DNA of 64,000 nt from assembly GCF_003254665.1 (NCBI RefSeq), contig NZ_QHGY01000009.1, positions 1 to 64,000 of the forward strand. Direction: 5' to 3'. Within the stretch, counting starts at the first letter, position 1. Each line of letters begins with the position of its first letter. The position numbers and the translations under genes are program-made. Origin of the DNA: Billgrantia lactosivorans (GTDB lineage Bacteria; Pseudomonadota; Gammaproteobacteria; Pseudomonadales; Halomonadaceae). Below, piece after piece: positions 28,248 through 37,127 of the stretch. The notes beneath the pieces are model-generated. The model did not search any database. It worked only from the letters and a program-made list of their open reading frames with translations, and had not been told where the DNA came from.

Positions 28248-28865
28248 TCAGGCGGAAAGATGAAGAATCTGGCGAGTCGTCTTCATGGCTATTTCAAAAG
28301 GATGCGTGGTACGCCCAATTTTCACCATCACGCTGGCACCTAACCAGAGCTGATAAAGGCTTTCAGCATTGTCGTGAGCAGATCCCTTAATCGACAACGA
28401 ACCATCTGCCGTACCAGCCTCAATAGCTTGCGCAAGACGATCAATGATGCCCTTGGTACCGCGCTTGAGCGCTAAACGCATTGTTTCCGATAAGTCGGCT
28501 ACTTCCGCACCGAGTTTGACCGCAAGGCATTTGCCCTGACAATCGAAAAAGGATTGGTTCTCTTCCCATTTCTGCCAATACGATATCAGGCGTTCGGCCA
28601 TCGTCTTATTAGGCTGACGAAGCATCTCGTCGAGCTCAGCGAGATAATGCTCGAAATAGTGATCAAGCAGCGCCTCTCCGAACGCATCCTTCGAACCAAA
28701 ATAATGGTAGAAGGAACCCTTAGGTACGCCGGCTGTCGCCAGGATTTCGTTTAAACCAACGGCCGAGAAACCCTTGCCCGCCATAATTCGCTGGCCTGTA
28801 GCAAGAATATTCTCACGTACATCAGTTGTTTTAAGAGTAGTTTCAGTGTTCATAAGCATGATCAT
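28248..28865 (-). CDS. TetR-family repressor (NemR/AcuR-like)
   Basis: A 205-residue regulator. The N-terminal helix-turn-helix reads GFSAVGLNEILATAGVPKGSFYHYFGSKDAF. The ligand domain contains QSFFDCQGKCLAVKLGAEVADLSE, with the two cysteines typical of electrophile-sensing relatives. It lies upstream of the DJ-1 gene on the same strand, and both have the same palindrome in front, so autoregulation and repression of DJ-1 are likely, with release by reactive carbonyls or oxidants as inference. Three ATGs occur in the first five codons; a TATGAT box overlaps the first, so the ATG at 28853 may be the real start. Confidence 0.9.
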   Translation of the reverse strand: MIMLMNTETTLKTTDVRENILATGQRIMAGKGFSAVGLNEILATAGVPKGSFYHYFGSKDAFGEALLDHYFEHYLAELDEMLRQPNKTMAERLISYWQKWEENQSFFDCQGKCLAVKLGAEVADLSETMRLALKRGTKGIIDRLAQAIEAGTADGSLSIKGSAHDNAESLYQLWLGASVMVKIGRTTHPFEIAMKTTRQILHLSA

Positions 28866-28875
28866 AGCACGAAAT

Positions 28876-28890
28876 AGACTGGTCGTCTAG
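28876..28890. promoter_or_regulatory. TetR operator in front of its own gene
   Basis: TAGACTGGTCGTCTA, a TAGAC-N5-GTCTA palindrome, ends 11 bases upstream of the first possible start codon and lies next to a TATGAT-like -10 box. Confidence 0.75.
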
Positions 28891-28896
28891 TGTGTG

Positions 28897-29145
28897 AAAA
28901 GCTGAGCAGCAGGCCCACCTCATTGCGCGCCATCACCTCCTGGACGTTGGAGGTGCCGCGATCCGTCGACGAGAGATGCACGTCGAGCGCTGACTTTACC
29001 TCGCCCTTTGGGCCTCGGCGCTGCCGCGCTTGCGGTAGAGCGCCATAACCTTCTCTGGCGGCCAGTAGAATCTACCAAGGTTGGTGACCAGGAAGAAGGC
29101 ATGCAGCACGATAGGGCGAAGGGCCTTTACCGTGCGCTGGGTCAT
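28897..29145 (-). mobile_element. Remnant of an IS1380-type transposase
   Basis: Read on the minus strand, one frame gives AFFLVTNLGRFYWPPEKVMALYRKRGSAE. The next frame continues as GEVKSALDVHLSSTDRG and MARNEVGLLLS. This order matches the C-terminal third of IS1380-family DDE transposases as I know them (VTNL, KRGTAE, ExK, ARNE motifs). A frameshift separates the halves, both ends are missing, and no terminal inverted repeats were seen. It abuts the stop of the homoserine-dehydrogenase-like gene. Confidence 0.55.
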
Positions 29146-30167
29146 GATGATTTCTCGAGAGGTGTCGGCCTGCCGCAGCGAGCCATCAGGATATGCTCGA
29201 AATCCTTTAGCGCGGCAGCGGCGGTGGCGAGCGGCTCCTTGCCGGCCCCGATGGCAACAGTCTCGCCCATCGCATCGGTGGTGATACGTATCGCCTTGTC
29301 CTTTCCACTCACATTCGCCAGCGGGTCGTCGAGGGGGTAGGTCCGGATACCGACTCTTGCGCGAATTTCACCATTCGAGTTCGTGAGATGGCCGACGAGC
29401 TTGGGGACAAGACCTTGAGCGTGCCACGCCTCGATGCGCTCGCGGGTGACGGACTGGATTCCTTCCACGGCGAGATCGTCAATCGTCAGCTCTGCCCCGA
29501 GCCCGAAATTGGTGATGATCAGCAGCTTACTGGCGGTGTCCCAGCCCTCGGTGTCGTTGCGCGGGTCGGCCTCCGCGAAACCACCCGCCTGCGCCTGCCG
29601 CAGCGCCTCGTCGTAGCCGAGCCCTCGCCTCGTCATTGCATCGAGCAGGAAATTGGTGGTGGCGTTGAGGATACCCTCGACCTCAAGCACCCTGCAGCCC
29701 TTCAGGCTGTGCTCGAGGAGATCGATCGTAGGCAAAGCGGCTGCCGCCGCGCCGCTGAGCTTCAGCATCGCGCCCGAAACCTGAGCGAGCGCCCGTAACT
29801 CACGACCGCTGTGGACCAACGCCCCCTTGGATATGACGATCGTGTCGCGCCCGGCCGACAGCGCCGAGCGAATGTAGGCAAGGCCTGGCCCCCCGGTGCG
29901 ATAATCACTTGGCCCTGCTTCGATCAATATGTCGGCGCCGCTCGCTTCAATGAAGTCCGGCCCCGACAGACCAGGTTCGAGTGAATCGAACCGGTCAGCT
30001 TCGATCCCCTTCGCATCCATCATGCCGGACCGCGAACCGCAGATCGCAACCAGTCGTACATCCGCCCGATAGACCTGCCGATAGGCTTCGCGACGGGAGA
30101 GGAGCAGATTGGCCGTGGCGCGGCCGACACCGCCGAAACCTGCAATCGCAACCCTGATGACATGCAT
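29142..30167 (-). CDS. Homoserine-dehydrogenase-like oxidoreductase
   Basis: A 341-residue protein with an NAD(P)-binding Rossmann start (VAIAGFGGVGRATANLLL) and the homoserine dehydrogenase catalytic region: GILNATTNFLLDAM and DPRNDTEGWDTASKLLI. There is no C-terminal ACT domain, so it resembles the short, unregulated forms. It is not next to thrB or thrC, so a catabolic or accessory role is possible. The last ten codons may come from the junction with the adjoining transposase remnant, since the C-terminus RPTPLEKSS is not family-like. Confidence 0.8.
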   Translation of the reverse strand: MHVIRVAIAGFGGVGRATANLLLSRREAYRQVYRADVRLVAICGSRSGMMDAKGIEADRFDSLEPGLSGPDFIEASGADILIEAGPSDYRTGGPGLAYIRSALSAGRDTIVISKGALVHSGRELRALAQVSGAMLKLSGAAAAALPTIDLLEHSLKGCRVLEVEGILNATTNFLLDAMTRRGLGYDEALRQAQAGGFAEADPRNDTEGWDTASKLLIITNFGLGAELTIDDLAVEGIQSVTRERIEAWHAQGLVPKLVGHLTNSNGEIRARVGIRTYPLDDPLANVSGKDKAIRITTDAMGETVAIGAGKEPLATAAAALKDFEHILMARCGRPTPLEKSS

Positions 30168-30296
30168 GCGTTGATCCTTTCACACCGAGCGAGGAGGATA
30201 GTTTGCCAGTAACGCGAAGTCATCGTATTCGATGCTAGCGCGGCTTTGGCACACTGCCGTGAACGGTGGGTCGCCACGACAGTATGCCTGTCTTTG

Positions 30297-31127
30297 TCAG
30301 CTGCGAACGAACGCCAGCAGATCGGCGTTAACAATCTCGGGATGGGTAGCGAACAGGCCGTGCGAAAGCCCCGGATAGATCTTCAGCGTTCCGTCCCGCA
30401 CCAGCTTGACCGCCTTGTATGCCGAGTTCTCGATCGGAACGATCTGATCGTCCTCGCCGTGCAGGAAAAGGACCGGAACAGTGATCGCTTCCAGATCCGC
30501 GGTAAAGTCGGTCTCGGAGAATGCCTTGATACAGTCGTAATGCGCCTTCGCGCCGCCGGCCATGCCCTGCCGCCACCAGTTGTCGATCAAGCCCTGGCTC
30601 ACCTCCGCACCCTCGCGGTTGAAGCCGTAGAACGGACCATTCGGGATACCTTTGTAGAATTGCGCGCGGTTCCGGGCCAGTGCCTCGCGAAATCCGTCGA
30701 AAACCTCCATCGGGATGCCGTCCGGGTTCTGGTCGGACCTGACCATCACGGGGGGAACCGCACCGATCAGCACAGCCTTGGCGACGCGGCCGGGCTCGGC
30801 CTGGGCGGCATAACGAGCGACTTCTCCCCCGCCGGTCGAATGACCGATATGAATGACATCACGGAGGTCCAGCGCCTTCACGATGGCCGCAACATCCGCG
30901 GCGTACGTGTCCATTTCGTTACCCGTGTCGGTCTGATCCGAACGGCCATGGCCGCGCCTGTCATGTGCAATGACGCGATAGCCTTGAGACAGGAAGAACA
31001 GCATCTGGGTATCCCAGTCGTCGCCACTCAGTGGCCAGCCGTGGTGAAACATCACTGGCTGCGCGTCTTTCAGGCCCCAGTCCTTGTAAAAGATGTTGGT
31101 ACCATCGGATGTAGTGATCATAGCCAT
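30297..31127 (-). CDS. Cofactor-free haloperoxidase-type alpha/beta hydrolase
   Basis: A 276-residue alpha/beta hydrolase of the non-haem chloroperoxidase group. The oxyanion region is MFHHGWPLSGDDWDTQ, the nucleophile elbow GHSTGGGEVARY, the acid in FLHGEDDQIVP and the His in YPGLSHGLFATH. Relatives perform perhydrolysis or esterase reactions; the natural substrate is unknown. AAGGAGAAC precedes the ATG. The 5' end and upstream 240 bases are duplicated in diverged form near 33.0 kb, and a decayed relative lies at 39.5 kb. Confidence 0.88.
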   Translation of the reverse strand: MAMITTSDGTNIFYKDWGLKDAQPVMFHHGWPLSGDDWDTQMLFFLSQGYRVIAHDRRGHGRSDQTDTGNEMDTYAADVAAIVKALDLRDVIHIGHSTGGGEVARYAAQAEPGRVAKAVLIGAVPPVMVRSDQNPDGIPMEVFDGFREALARNRAQFYKGIPNGPFYGFNREGAEVSQGLIDNWWRQGMAGGAKAHYDCIKAFSETDFTADLEAITVPVLFLHGEDDQIVPIENSAYKAVKLVRDGTLKIYPGLSHGLFATHPEIVNADLLAFVRS

Positions 31128-31370
31128 GACAGTTCTCCTTCAGGTTTAGCTTAAGCAACTCCTGGAAACGGATGGCACTATGGTGAGTGGCATCGACACT
31201 TGGGCCGTGACGTTCTCTACAAGGTGGGTTCCATTTCGAGCGAACGTGCTCGGTGATTCCAGTCTGTTGACTCTAGCAAGCGCTTTCACGCAACGTGGTG
31301 CGACACCTGCGATGTAGTTGCCGATCTTGTGGTCAATCGCGATGCGGTCCGTCCTGCGGCCTTTCGCAGT
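31120..31370. repeat. Diverged duplication, copy 1 (with 32970-33245)
   Basis: The start region and upstream sequence of the haloperoxidase gene recur at 32970-33245. Shared blocks in the same order include ATAGCCATG, CTTCAGGTT, TGGAAACGG, GTCTGTTGACTCTA and GGTCAATCGC. Divergence is perhaps a quarter of positions with short indels. The rest of this 438-base gap holds a CGCCGGGC/GCCCGGCG hairpin (31506-31528) behind the quinone oxidoreductase gene and nothing else recognisable. Confidence 0.75.
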
Positions 31371-31565
31371 TGAAGGTATCTATGACGTCACCGAACAGAC
31401 CGGCCGAACCGACGCTGATCGTGGGCGCCTCCTGACACGTTTTCTTGATGATGGGCAGATAGTGTTCGTGGTCCTATAACGTCTTCGAGACAGGGGAGCC
31501 ACCGTCGCCGGGCAGTTACCGCCCGGCGGGGTGGGGCAGTGGGATGGTGGCGTTCGGGCCTCGTC

Positions 31566-32573
31566 CTAGAAGCCTTCCAGCACGACCTTGCCACGTGAAC
31601 GCCCGCTCTCGATCAGGGCGTGGGCACGGCGCATGTTGTTGACGTCGAGGGTTCCGAAATGCTCGGCCATGGTGGTCTTTAGTACGCCTTCGTCGATCAG
31701 GGCGGCAACACGCTCCAGCAGGTCGTGCTGGCGGATCATGTCCGTGGTCTGGAATATGGCGCGGGTGAACATCAGCTCCCAGTGCAACGACAGGCTCTTG
31801 CGCTTCAAGGGCAGTGCGTCGAGCTGTTCGGGGTCGTCGATGAGGGCCAGGCGACCTTGAGGTTTCAGCGCTTCGATCAGGTGCGCATAGTGCCTGTCGG
31901 TATGGGTCAGGCTGGCGACCATCTCGACCTGATCCAAGCCAATCCGCTGCAGCTCCTCGGTGAGCGGCCGGCCGTGGTCGATGACGTGGTGCGCGCCCAG
32001 CTCGCTGACCCAGTGCTGGGTTTCCGGGCGCGAGGCGGTGCCGATCACCGTCAGCCCGGTCAGCTTGCGGGCAAGCTGGGTCAGCATCGAGCCGACCCCG
32101 CCCGCTGCACCGACGATCAATAGCGTCTCGCCCTGGCCGCCACCCTCGGCCACGCCCAGGCGGTCGAACAGCAATTCCCAGGCAGTGATCGAGGTCAGCG
32201 GCAGGGCCGCGGCCTGCGCAAAGCCGAGCGAGGCGGGCTTGTGACCGACGATGCGTTCGTCGACCAGGTGGAGCTGGCTGTAGCTGCCCGGGCGGGTAAT
32301 GTCGCCGGCATAGAAGACGTCGTCACCGGGTTGGAACAGGCTCACCTCGCTGCCCACGGCACGGACAATGCCCGCCGCATCCCAGCCGAGCACACGCGGC
32401 TCGCTTACCTGGGCTCCCCTGCGCACCTTGGTATCGACCGGGTTGACCGAGACGGCACGTACCTCGACCAGCAGGTCATGCGGCCCAGGCGTTGGTTCGG
32501 GAAGGTCGAGTTCGACCAGCGCGCGCGGGTCGTCGATGGGCAAGCCGTGCTGGGTATAGCCAATGGCTTTCAT
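31566..32573 (-). CDS. Zinc-independent MDR alcohol dehydrogenase/quinone oxidoreductase
   Basis: A 335-residue medium-chain reductase. The GroES-like N-terminal half lacks the catalytic zinc Cys-His set, and the cofactor motif is GAAGGVGSMLTQLARKLTG. It belongs to the zinc-binding-annotated but quinone-reductase-like branch that reduces enones or quinones with NADPH. GC is host-like, higher than in its neighbours. Its ATG overlaps the TGA of a decayed antibiotic-biosynthesis-monooxygenase frame (ATGA), evidence of a former two-gene operon. Confidence 0.88.
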   Translation of the reverse strand: MKAIGYTQHGLPIDDPRALVELDLPEPTPGPHDLLVEVRAVSVNPVDTKVRRGAQVSEPRVLGWDAAGIVRAVGSEVSLFQPGDDVFYAGDITRPGSYSQLHLVDERIVGHKPASLGFAQAAALPLTSITAWELLFDRLGVAEGGGQGETLLIVGAAGGVGSMLTQLARKLTGLTVIGTASRPETQHWVSELGAHHVIDHGRPLTEELQRIGLDQVEMVASLTHTDRHYAHLIEALKPQGRLALIDDPEQLDALPLKRKSLSLHWELMFTRAIFQTTDMIRQHDLLERVAALIDEGVLKTTMAEHFGTLDVNNMRRAHALIESGRSRGKVVLEGF

Positions 32574-32832
32574 GTGGCGATCCTCGTATCAAGACTATCA
32601 CCGGGAAAAGATTCGGCTCCCTCGATATGGTAGACCGTCGGTTCTGCCGAAAAATATTCCTCTAGGCCCATCATGAATACCCGATGGTCTTCACTCTCCT
32701 CGAAGCCCAGCGTGTGATCCTAAAGGGATTGCCATCGCACGATCAGGTTGAATAACTCGGGTGTTTCGATGCCTTGCGCGAGCATGTGAACGACTCCGGG
32801 CCGCCAAATGCTTTAAGTATCTGCGCTTTCAT
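32571..32832 (-). pseudogene. Chimeric remnant: oxidoreductase start joined to ABM monooxygenase
   Basis: A gene start with GAGG ribosome site encodes MKAQILKAFGGPESF, the N-terminus of an MDR oxidoreductase, then stops making sense. In the next frame, from 32785, MLAQGIETPELFNLIVRWQSL is followed by TAG, then DHTLGFEESEDHRVF and a run to TGA at 32571. This second part matches ABM-type quinol monooxygenases (NLIVRW, DHT, F motifs), with a nonsense codon where Glu is usual. Deletion fused the two genes and a point mutation broke the second. Confidence 0.65.
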
Positions 32833-32969
32833 GGTTGATCCTCACTTCTGTAATAAAACGTATCGAGAAAAAGGGATGTCGGGAAATGCAGCAACCAGAA
32901 ACCTTCAGCCTCGCATCATCGTGATGCGTACCATACCGCTTGTCTTGTATAACTGCGCAATTTAGGGAC

Positions 32970-33245
32970 GTATGTGATGGTGATAGCCATGCCAGTTCCC
33001 CTTCAGGTTGAGCATGAGCAATCCATGGAAACGGCAGTTGCAGAACAGCGCCATAGCTCCTGTAGCGAGCAGTATCTACGGTAGGGCTGTGCCGCCCTCT
33101 TCAAGATGGGTTTCAGTCCGAACGAAATATGCTTCGTGGTTACCGTCTGTTGACTCTAACAAGCGTCTATACGAGGCGTGGCGCGATACCTGCGGTAAGT
33201 TGCCAATCTTGCGGTCAATCGCACCGCGGTGGCGTCCTTTCCCCT
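32970..33245. repeat. Diverged duplication, copy 2 (with 31120-31370)
   Basis: See copy 1. Here the block ends at the equivalent of the haloperoxidase start codon (GATAGCCATGCCAG) but no hydrolase gene follows on the minus strand, so the coding part has been lost. Confidence 0.75.
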
Positions 33246-33591
33246 CACGGGCATGTAACAGTTCGTCAGCTAGTGTCCGCTCAATGGCAAAACTTCTGGA
33301 GCAGCTAAGCTAAGCGCTAACCCATGCCTCAAACGAAATTGGGTTCGAGGGGGTGTGGACTTGACTTAGGACGGCAGCCTCGCAGCGGTTGACCGCAATA
33401 TTGGCAACTAAACCGCAGTTTTTGCGCCGCCGTTCTTCGGAGCGGTTGCTAGAGTAGCCAGACTCCCTGTTGATCGCTCACGACGCCCAGCAGGCCGGAT
33501 TTGCTCTCGTTTTCTTTATTAGTCAGTGGCGATGCACTCTTTCCTTGATCTTGATATGGGTCCATTCAGCAGGCTTCAGGTGAGTTCCACT
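33246..33591. other. Gap without a recognised gene
   Basis: I see no gene, repeat or terminator. The promoter of the acetolactate-synthase-like operon should lie in the last 150 bases, but no convincing boxes stand out. Confidence 0.4.
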
Positions 33592-35298
33592 ATGACCAAA
33601 GCGTCCGATCTGTTCATCCAATGCCTTGAAGAAGAGGGGGTGGAGTATATTTTTGGGGTTCCTGGCGAGGAAAACCTCGACATGCTCGACAGCCTTAGCC
33701 GCTCGACCGCGATTCAACTGATCCTAACCCGACACGAACAGGGCGCAGGCTTCATGGCCGCAACCTATGGCCGGCATACCGGCAAGGCCGGGGTGTGCAT
33801 GGCAACGCTGGGGCCGGGTGCGACGAATTTAGTCACCGCCGCTGCCTATGCGCAGCTTGGCGGTATGCCGATTCTGATGGTAACCGGGCAAAAGCCGATC
33901 AAGAAGTCGAAGCAAGGCCGCTTTCAGATCCTCGACGTGGTTGACATGATGAAGCCTCTGACCAAGTTCACTCATCAGCTTGCCAGTGCCGACAACATTC
34001 CCAGTCGGGTGCGTGAGGCGTTCCGACTCGCCGAAGAAGAGAAACCCGGTGCGACGCATATTGAGTTTCCCGAGGACATCGCCGAGGAGAGGACCGAATC
34101 GATGCCGCTCAAGCGCAGCCATGCGCGGCGGCCCAATGCCGATGTGAAGTCGATCCGCGCTGCGGTGCATGCGCTCGAAAAAGCCAAATCGCCGATCCTG
34201 GTGATTGGCGCAGGTGCCAACCGCACCATGACCTGCCGAATGCTGAACCAGTTCATCGAGAAGACCGGCATCCCTTTTCTCACCACTCAGCTCGGCAAGG
34301 GCGTGATAGATGAACGCCATCCTAAGTTTGTCGGCTGCGCGGCCCTGTCAGCGGGTGATTTTGTCCACCGCGCGGTTGAGGCCGCCGACCTGATCGTCAA
34401 TATAGGCCACGATGTTATCGAGAAGCCGCCGTTCTTCATGCAGCCGGGCGGAGCGCAGGTGATCCATATTTCGTCCAAGACCGCTGAGGTTGATCCGGTC
34501 TATTTCCCGCAGATTGAGGTTGTCGGCGACATCGCCAATGCGATCTGGCAGATCAAACAGGACATCGTCCCCAATGGGAGCTGGTCGTTCGACGCGATAC
34601 TGGCGGCGCGCAAAGGCCAGATCGCGCACACTGCATCGATCTCGGGTGATGCACGCTTCCCCATCTTCCCACCTTTTCTGGTCGAGCAGGTCCGCGAGGC
34701 GATGCCCGAAAACGGCATTATCTGCCTCGACAACGGGATATATAAGATCTGGTTCGCGCGCGACTATCCGGCCTACCGCCCCAATACCGTGTTGCTCGAC
34801 AATGCGCTCGCCACGATGGGCGCGGGCCTGCCCTCGGCCATGGCCTCGGCGATGGTCTACCCCGATCGCAGGGTGATGGCGATCTGTGGAGATGGCGGCT
34901 TCATGATGAATAGCCAGGAAATGGAGACCGCCGTTCGCTTGAAGCTCAATCTCACCGTGCTGATTCTCAAAGACAACAGCTATGGCATGATCCGCTGGAA
35001 GCAGTCGAACATGGGGCTCAAGGACTGGGGGTTGACCTATGGGAATCCCGATTTCGTCAAGTACACGGAAAGCTATGGCGCGTTCGGCCATCGCGTCGAA
35101 AGTGCCGAACATCTCAAGGAGCTGCTCGCGCATACTCGCGACACGCCGGGCGTCCATCTGATCGACTGTCCAGTCGACTATTCCGAGAATGACCAAATCC
35201 TCAATATCGACATCAATAGGCTGTCGAGAGAATTGCAGCCCTTGTCTCTTTCCCCGGCTTCGGCGGAAAGCGGGATGCCCACAGGGAGCTTCAAATGA
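33592..35298 (+). CDS. Acetolactate-synthase-like thiamine-diphosphate enzyme
   Basis: A 568-residue ThDP enzyme with three domains. The N-terminal activator motif is IFGVPGEENLDML with the catalytic Glu. The middle domain begins near residue 190, and the ThDP/Mg motif is ICGDGGFMMNSQEMETAVRLKLNLTVLILKDNSYGMI. It aligns with the large subunit of acetolactate synthase, but no small regulatory subunit is adjacent, as in catabolic forms. The ATG at 33592 begins the family N-terminus after AGGTGAG. It overlaps the following aldehyde dehydrogenase by four bases, so a joint pathway (2-oxoacid to aldehyde to acid) is plausible. Codon style looks alphaproteobacterial. Confidence 0.85.
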   Translation: MTKASDLFIQCLEEEGVEYIFGVPGEENLDMLDSLSRSTAIQLILTRHEQGAGFMAATYGRHTGKAGVCMATLGPGATNLVTAAAYAQLGGMPILMVTGQKPIKKSKQGRFQILDVVDMMKPLTKFTHQLASADNIPSRVREAFRLAEEEKPGATHIEFPEDIAEERTESMPLKRSHARRPNADVKSIRAAVHALEKAKSPILVIGAGANRTMTCRMLNQFIEKTGIPFLTTQLGKGVIDERHPKFVGCAALSAGDFVHRAVEAADLIVNIGHDVIEKPPFFMQPGGAQVIHISSKTAEVDPVYFPQIEVVGDIANAIWQIKQDIVPNGSWSFDAILAARKGQIAHTASISGDARFPIFPPFLVEQVREAMPENGIICLDNGIYKIWFARDYPAYRPNTVLLDNALATMGAGLPSAMASAMVYPDRRVMAICGDGGFMMNSQEMETAVRLKLNLTVLILKDNSYGMIRWKQSNMGLKDWGLTYGNPDFVKYTESYGAFGHRVESAEHLKELLAHTRDTPGVHLIDCPVDYSENDQILNIDINRLSRELQPLSLSPASAESGMPTGSFK

Positions 35299-36740
35299 CC
35301 ATGCTCAAGTCCGTTTATCCGCTCTATCTCAACAGCGTGGCGCAGCAGCCTAACGCCAATCTCGCAGTGACCGACAAGTTCACCGGCGAGGTCGCGTTCC
35401 ACGTTGCCCAGGCCGATGCCGCGACAATTGATGCTGCGATCAGGGGGGCAGTCGAGGCGGCAGAACCGATGGCTCGGATGGCGAGCTACGAGCGCCAGGC
35501 GGTGCTGACCCATTGCGTCACCCGCTTCACCGAGCGGTTCGACGAGCTCGCGTATGCGCTGTGCGTCGAGGCGGGCAAGCCGATCAAGGATAGCGAGGGT
35601 GAGGTAGGTCGGCTGATCGACACCTTCCGCATCGCCGCTGAGGAGTCGGTGCGGATGACCGGAGAGGTCCAGTCGCTCGATATTTCGGCACGCGCCAAGG
35701 GCTACCAGGGCATTTGGAAGCGCGTGCCCATCGGACCGTGCTCATTCATCTCACCGTTCAACTTCCCGCTCAACCTAGCCGCTCACAAGATCGCCCCAGC
35801 GCTTGCGGTGGGCTGTCCGTTCGTGATGAAACCGGCGAGCCGTACCCCCTTGGGCGCGATCATCATCGGCGAAGTGCTTGCCGAGACCGATCTTCCCAAA
35901 GGCGCATTCTCTATTCTGCCCGCCAGTCGCGACGGAGCCGACCTGTTCACCACCGACGACCGACTCAAGCTGCTCTCCTTCACCGGATCGCCCGATGTCG
36001 GCTGGGACCTCAAGGCCCGCTGCGGCAAGAAGAAGGTGGTGCTCGAGCTGGGCGGGAATGCCGCGGTGATCGTCGATGCTGATGCTGATCTCGACGATGC
36101 GCTCGAACGCGTCATTTTCGGCGCCTTCTACCAGTCGGGGCAGAGTTGTATCGGGGTGCAGCGCATCATCATTCATGCCGATGTCTACGACCGTTTCCGA
36201 GACATGCTGGTCGCCAGGACAAAGACCCTGGTAGCGGGCGACCCCAAGCGGCACGACACGTTCATCGGACCGATGATTCATGTCAAGGAAGCGACGCGGC
36301 TCGAAACCTGGATCAACGAGGCAGTCACCGCTGGTGGTACTCTGCTCTGCGGCGGCAACCGCGAGGGTGCGATGCTCGCCGCCACCTTGCTCGAAGCCGT
36401 GCCTGCCCACACCAAGATCGTCACTGAAGAGGCATTCGGCCCGGTCGCTGTGCTGTCACGCTTCACTGATTTCAATGCTGCTCTCGCCGAGGTCAACGCC
36501 TCTAAATTCGGGTTGCAGGCGGGCGTCTTTACCCGCGATCTGTTCAAGATGTTCGATGCCTGGGATCACCTCGTTGTCGGTGGAGTGGTGATCAACGATG
36601 TGCCCAGCTATCGCGTCGACAACATGCCCTATGGCGGTGTCAAGGATTCGGGCCTGGGTCGCGAAGGCGTATGTTTCGCGATGGAGGACATGACCGAAAT
36701 CCACAACCTGGTGATCCGCCGACCCAAAGAAGCGCCTTAG
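35295..36740 (+). CDS. NAD(P)-dependent aldehyde dehydrogenase
   Basis: A 481-residue aldehyde dehydrogenase. The cofactor region FTGSPDVGWDLKARCGKKKVVLELGGN holds the general-base Glu, and FYQSGQSCIGVQRI holds the catalytic Cys. PFNFPLNLAAHKIAPAL is also typical. It oxidises an aldehyde to the acid; pairing with the upstream ThDP enzyme suggests it takes that enzyme's product or substrate. The ATGA overlap indicates translational coupling. Confidence 0.9.
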   Translation: MTMLKSVYPLYLNSVAQQPNANLAVTDKFTGEVAFHVAQADAATIDAAIRGAVEAAEPMARMASYERQAVLTHCVTRFTERFDELAYALCVEAGKPIKDSEGEVGRLIDTFRIAAEESVRMTGEVQSLDISARAKGYQGIWKRVPIGPCSFISPFNFPLNLAAHKIAPALAVGCPFVMKPASRTPLGAIIIGEVLAETDLPKGAFSILPASRDGADLFTTDDRLKLLSFTGSPDVGWDLKARCGKKKVVLELGGNAAVIVDADADLDDALERVIFGAFYQSGQSCIGVQRIIIHADVYDRFRDMLVARTKTLVAGDPKRHDTFIGPMIHVKEATRLETWINEAVTAGGTLLCGGNREGAMLAATLLEAVPAHTKIVTEEAFGPVAVLSRFTDFNAALAEVNASKFGLQAGVFTRDLFKMFDAWDHLVVGGVVINDVPSYRVDNMPYGGVKDSGLGREGVCFAMEDMTEIHNLVIRRPKEAP

Positions 36741-37127
36741 GGAATTTAAGGCATCAGGATGTGAACCTTGGGTCTGTCCCAGCTGAACCGAATTATTCAA
36801 AAACGTATCACTTTGTGATCAAGTTCAACGATTCTTAAAGTATAACTCCACCCCAAGTATGAAGGGCGGTGCATGATAATTGTCTAGGGAAGCAATGAGG
36901 CGGAATGTGGAAGGGGCCTCTCCTTGGGAGTCAGGTGTTTTATGCAGGAATGTCGCTCTTCTATATCACCTCCATCGTTCCCAGTTTAGCGACACAGTTC
37001 AACTTTAAAGGGGGCTACTGTTTAAAGCCTTGGGGTAGCAGAATGTAGTTTCGGATTAAGGCGGCTATACGCGTTTATTCCGATAAATCAAACCGCTAGA
37101 CGATGGCAACAGACAGAGGATATATTC
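36741..37127. other. Gap without a recognised gene
   Basis: This 387-base AT-richer stretch holds no open frame I can support. The AGAGGATATATTC just before 37128 provides the ribosome site for the next gene. Confidence 0.4.
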
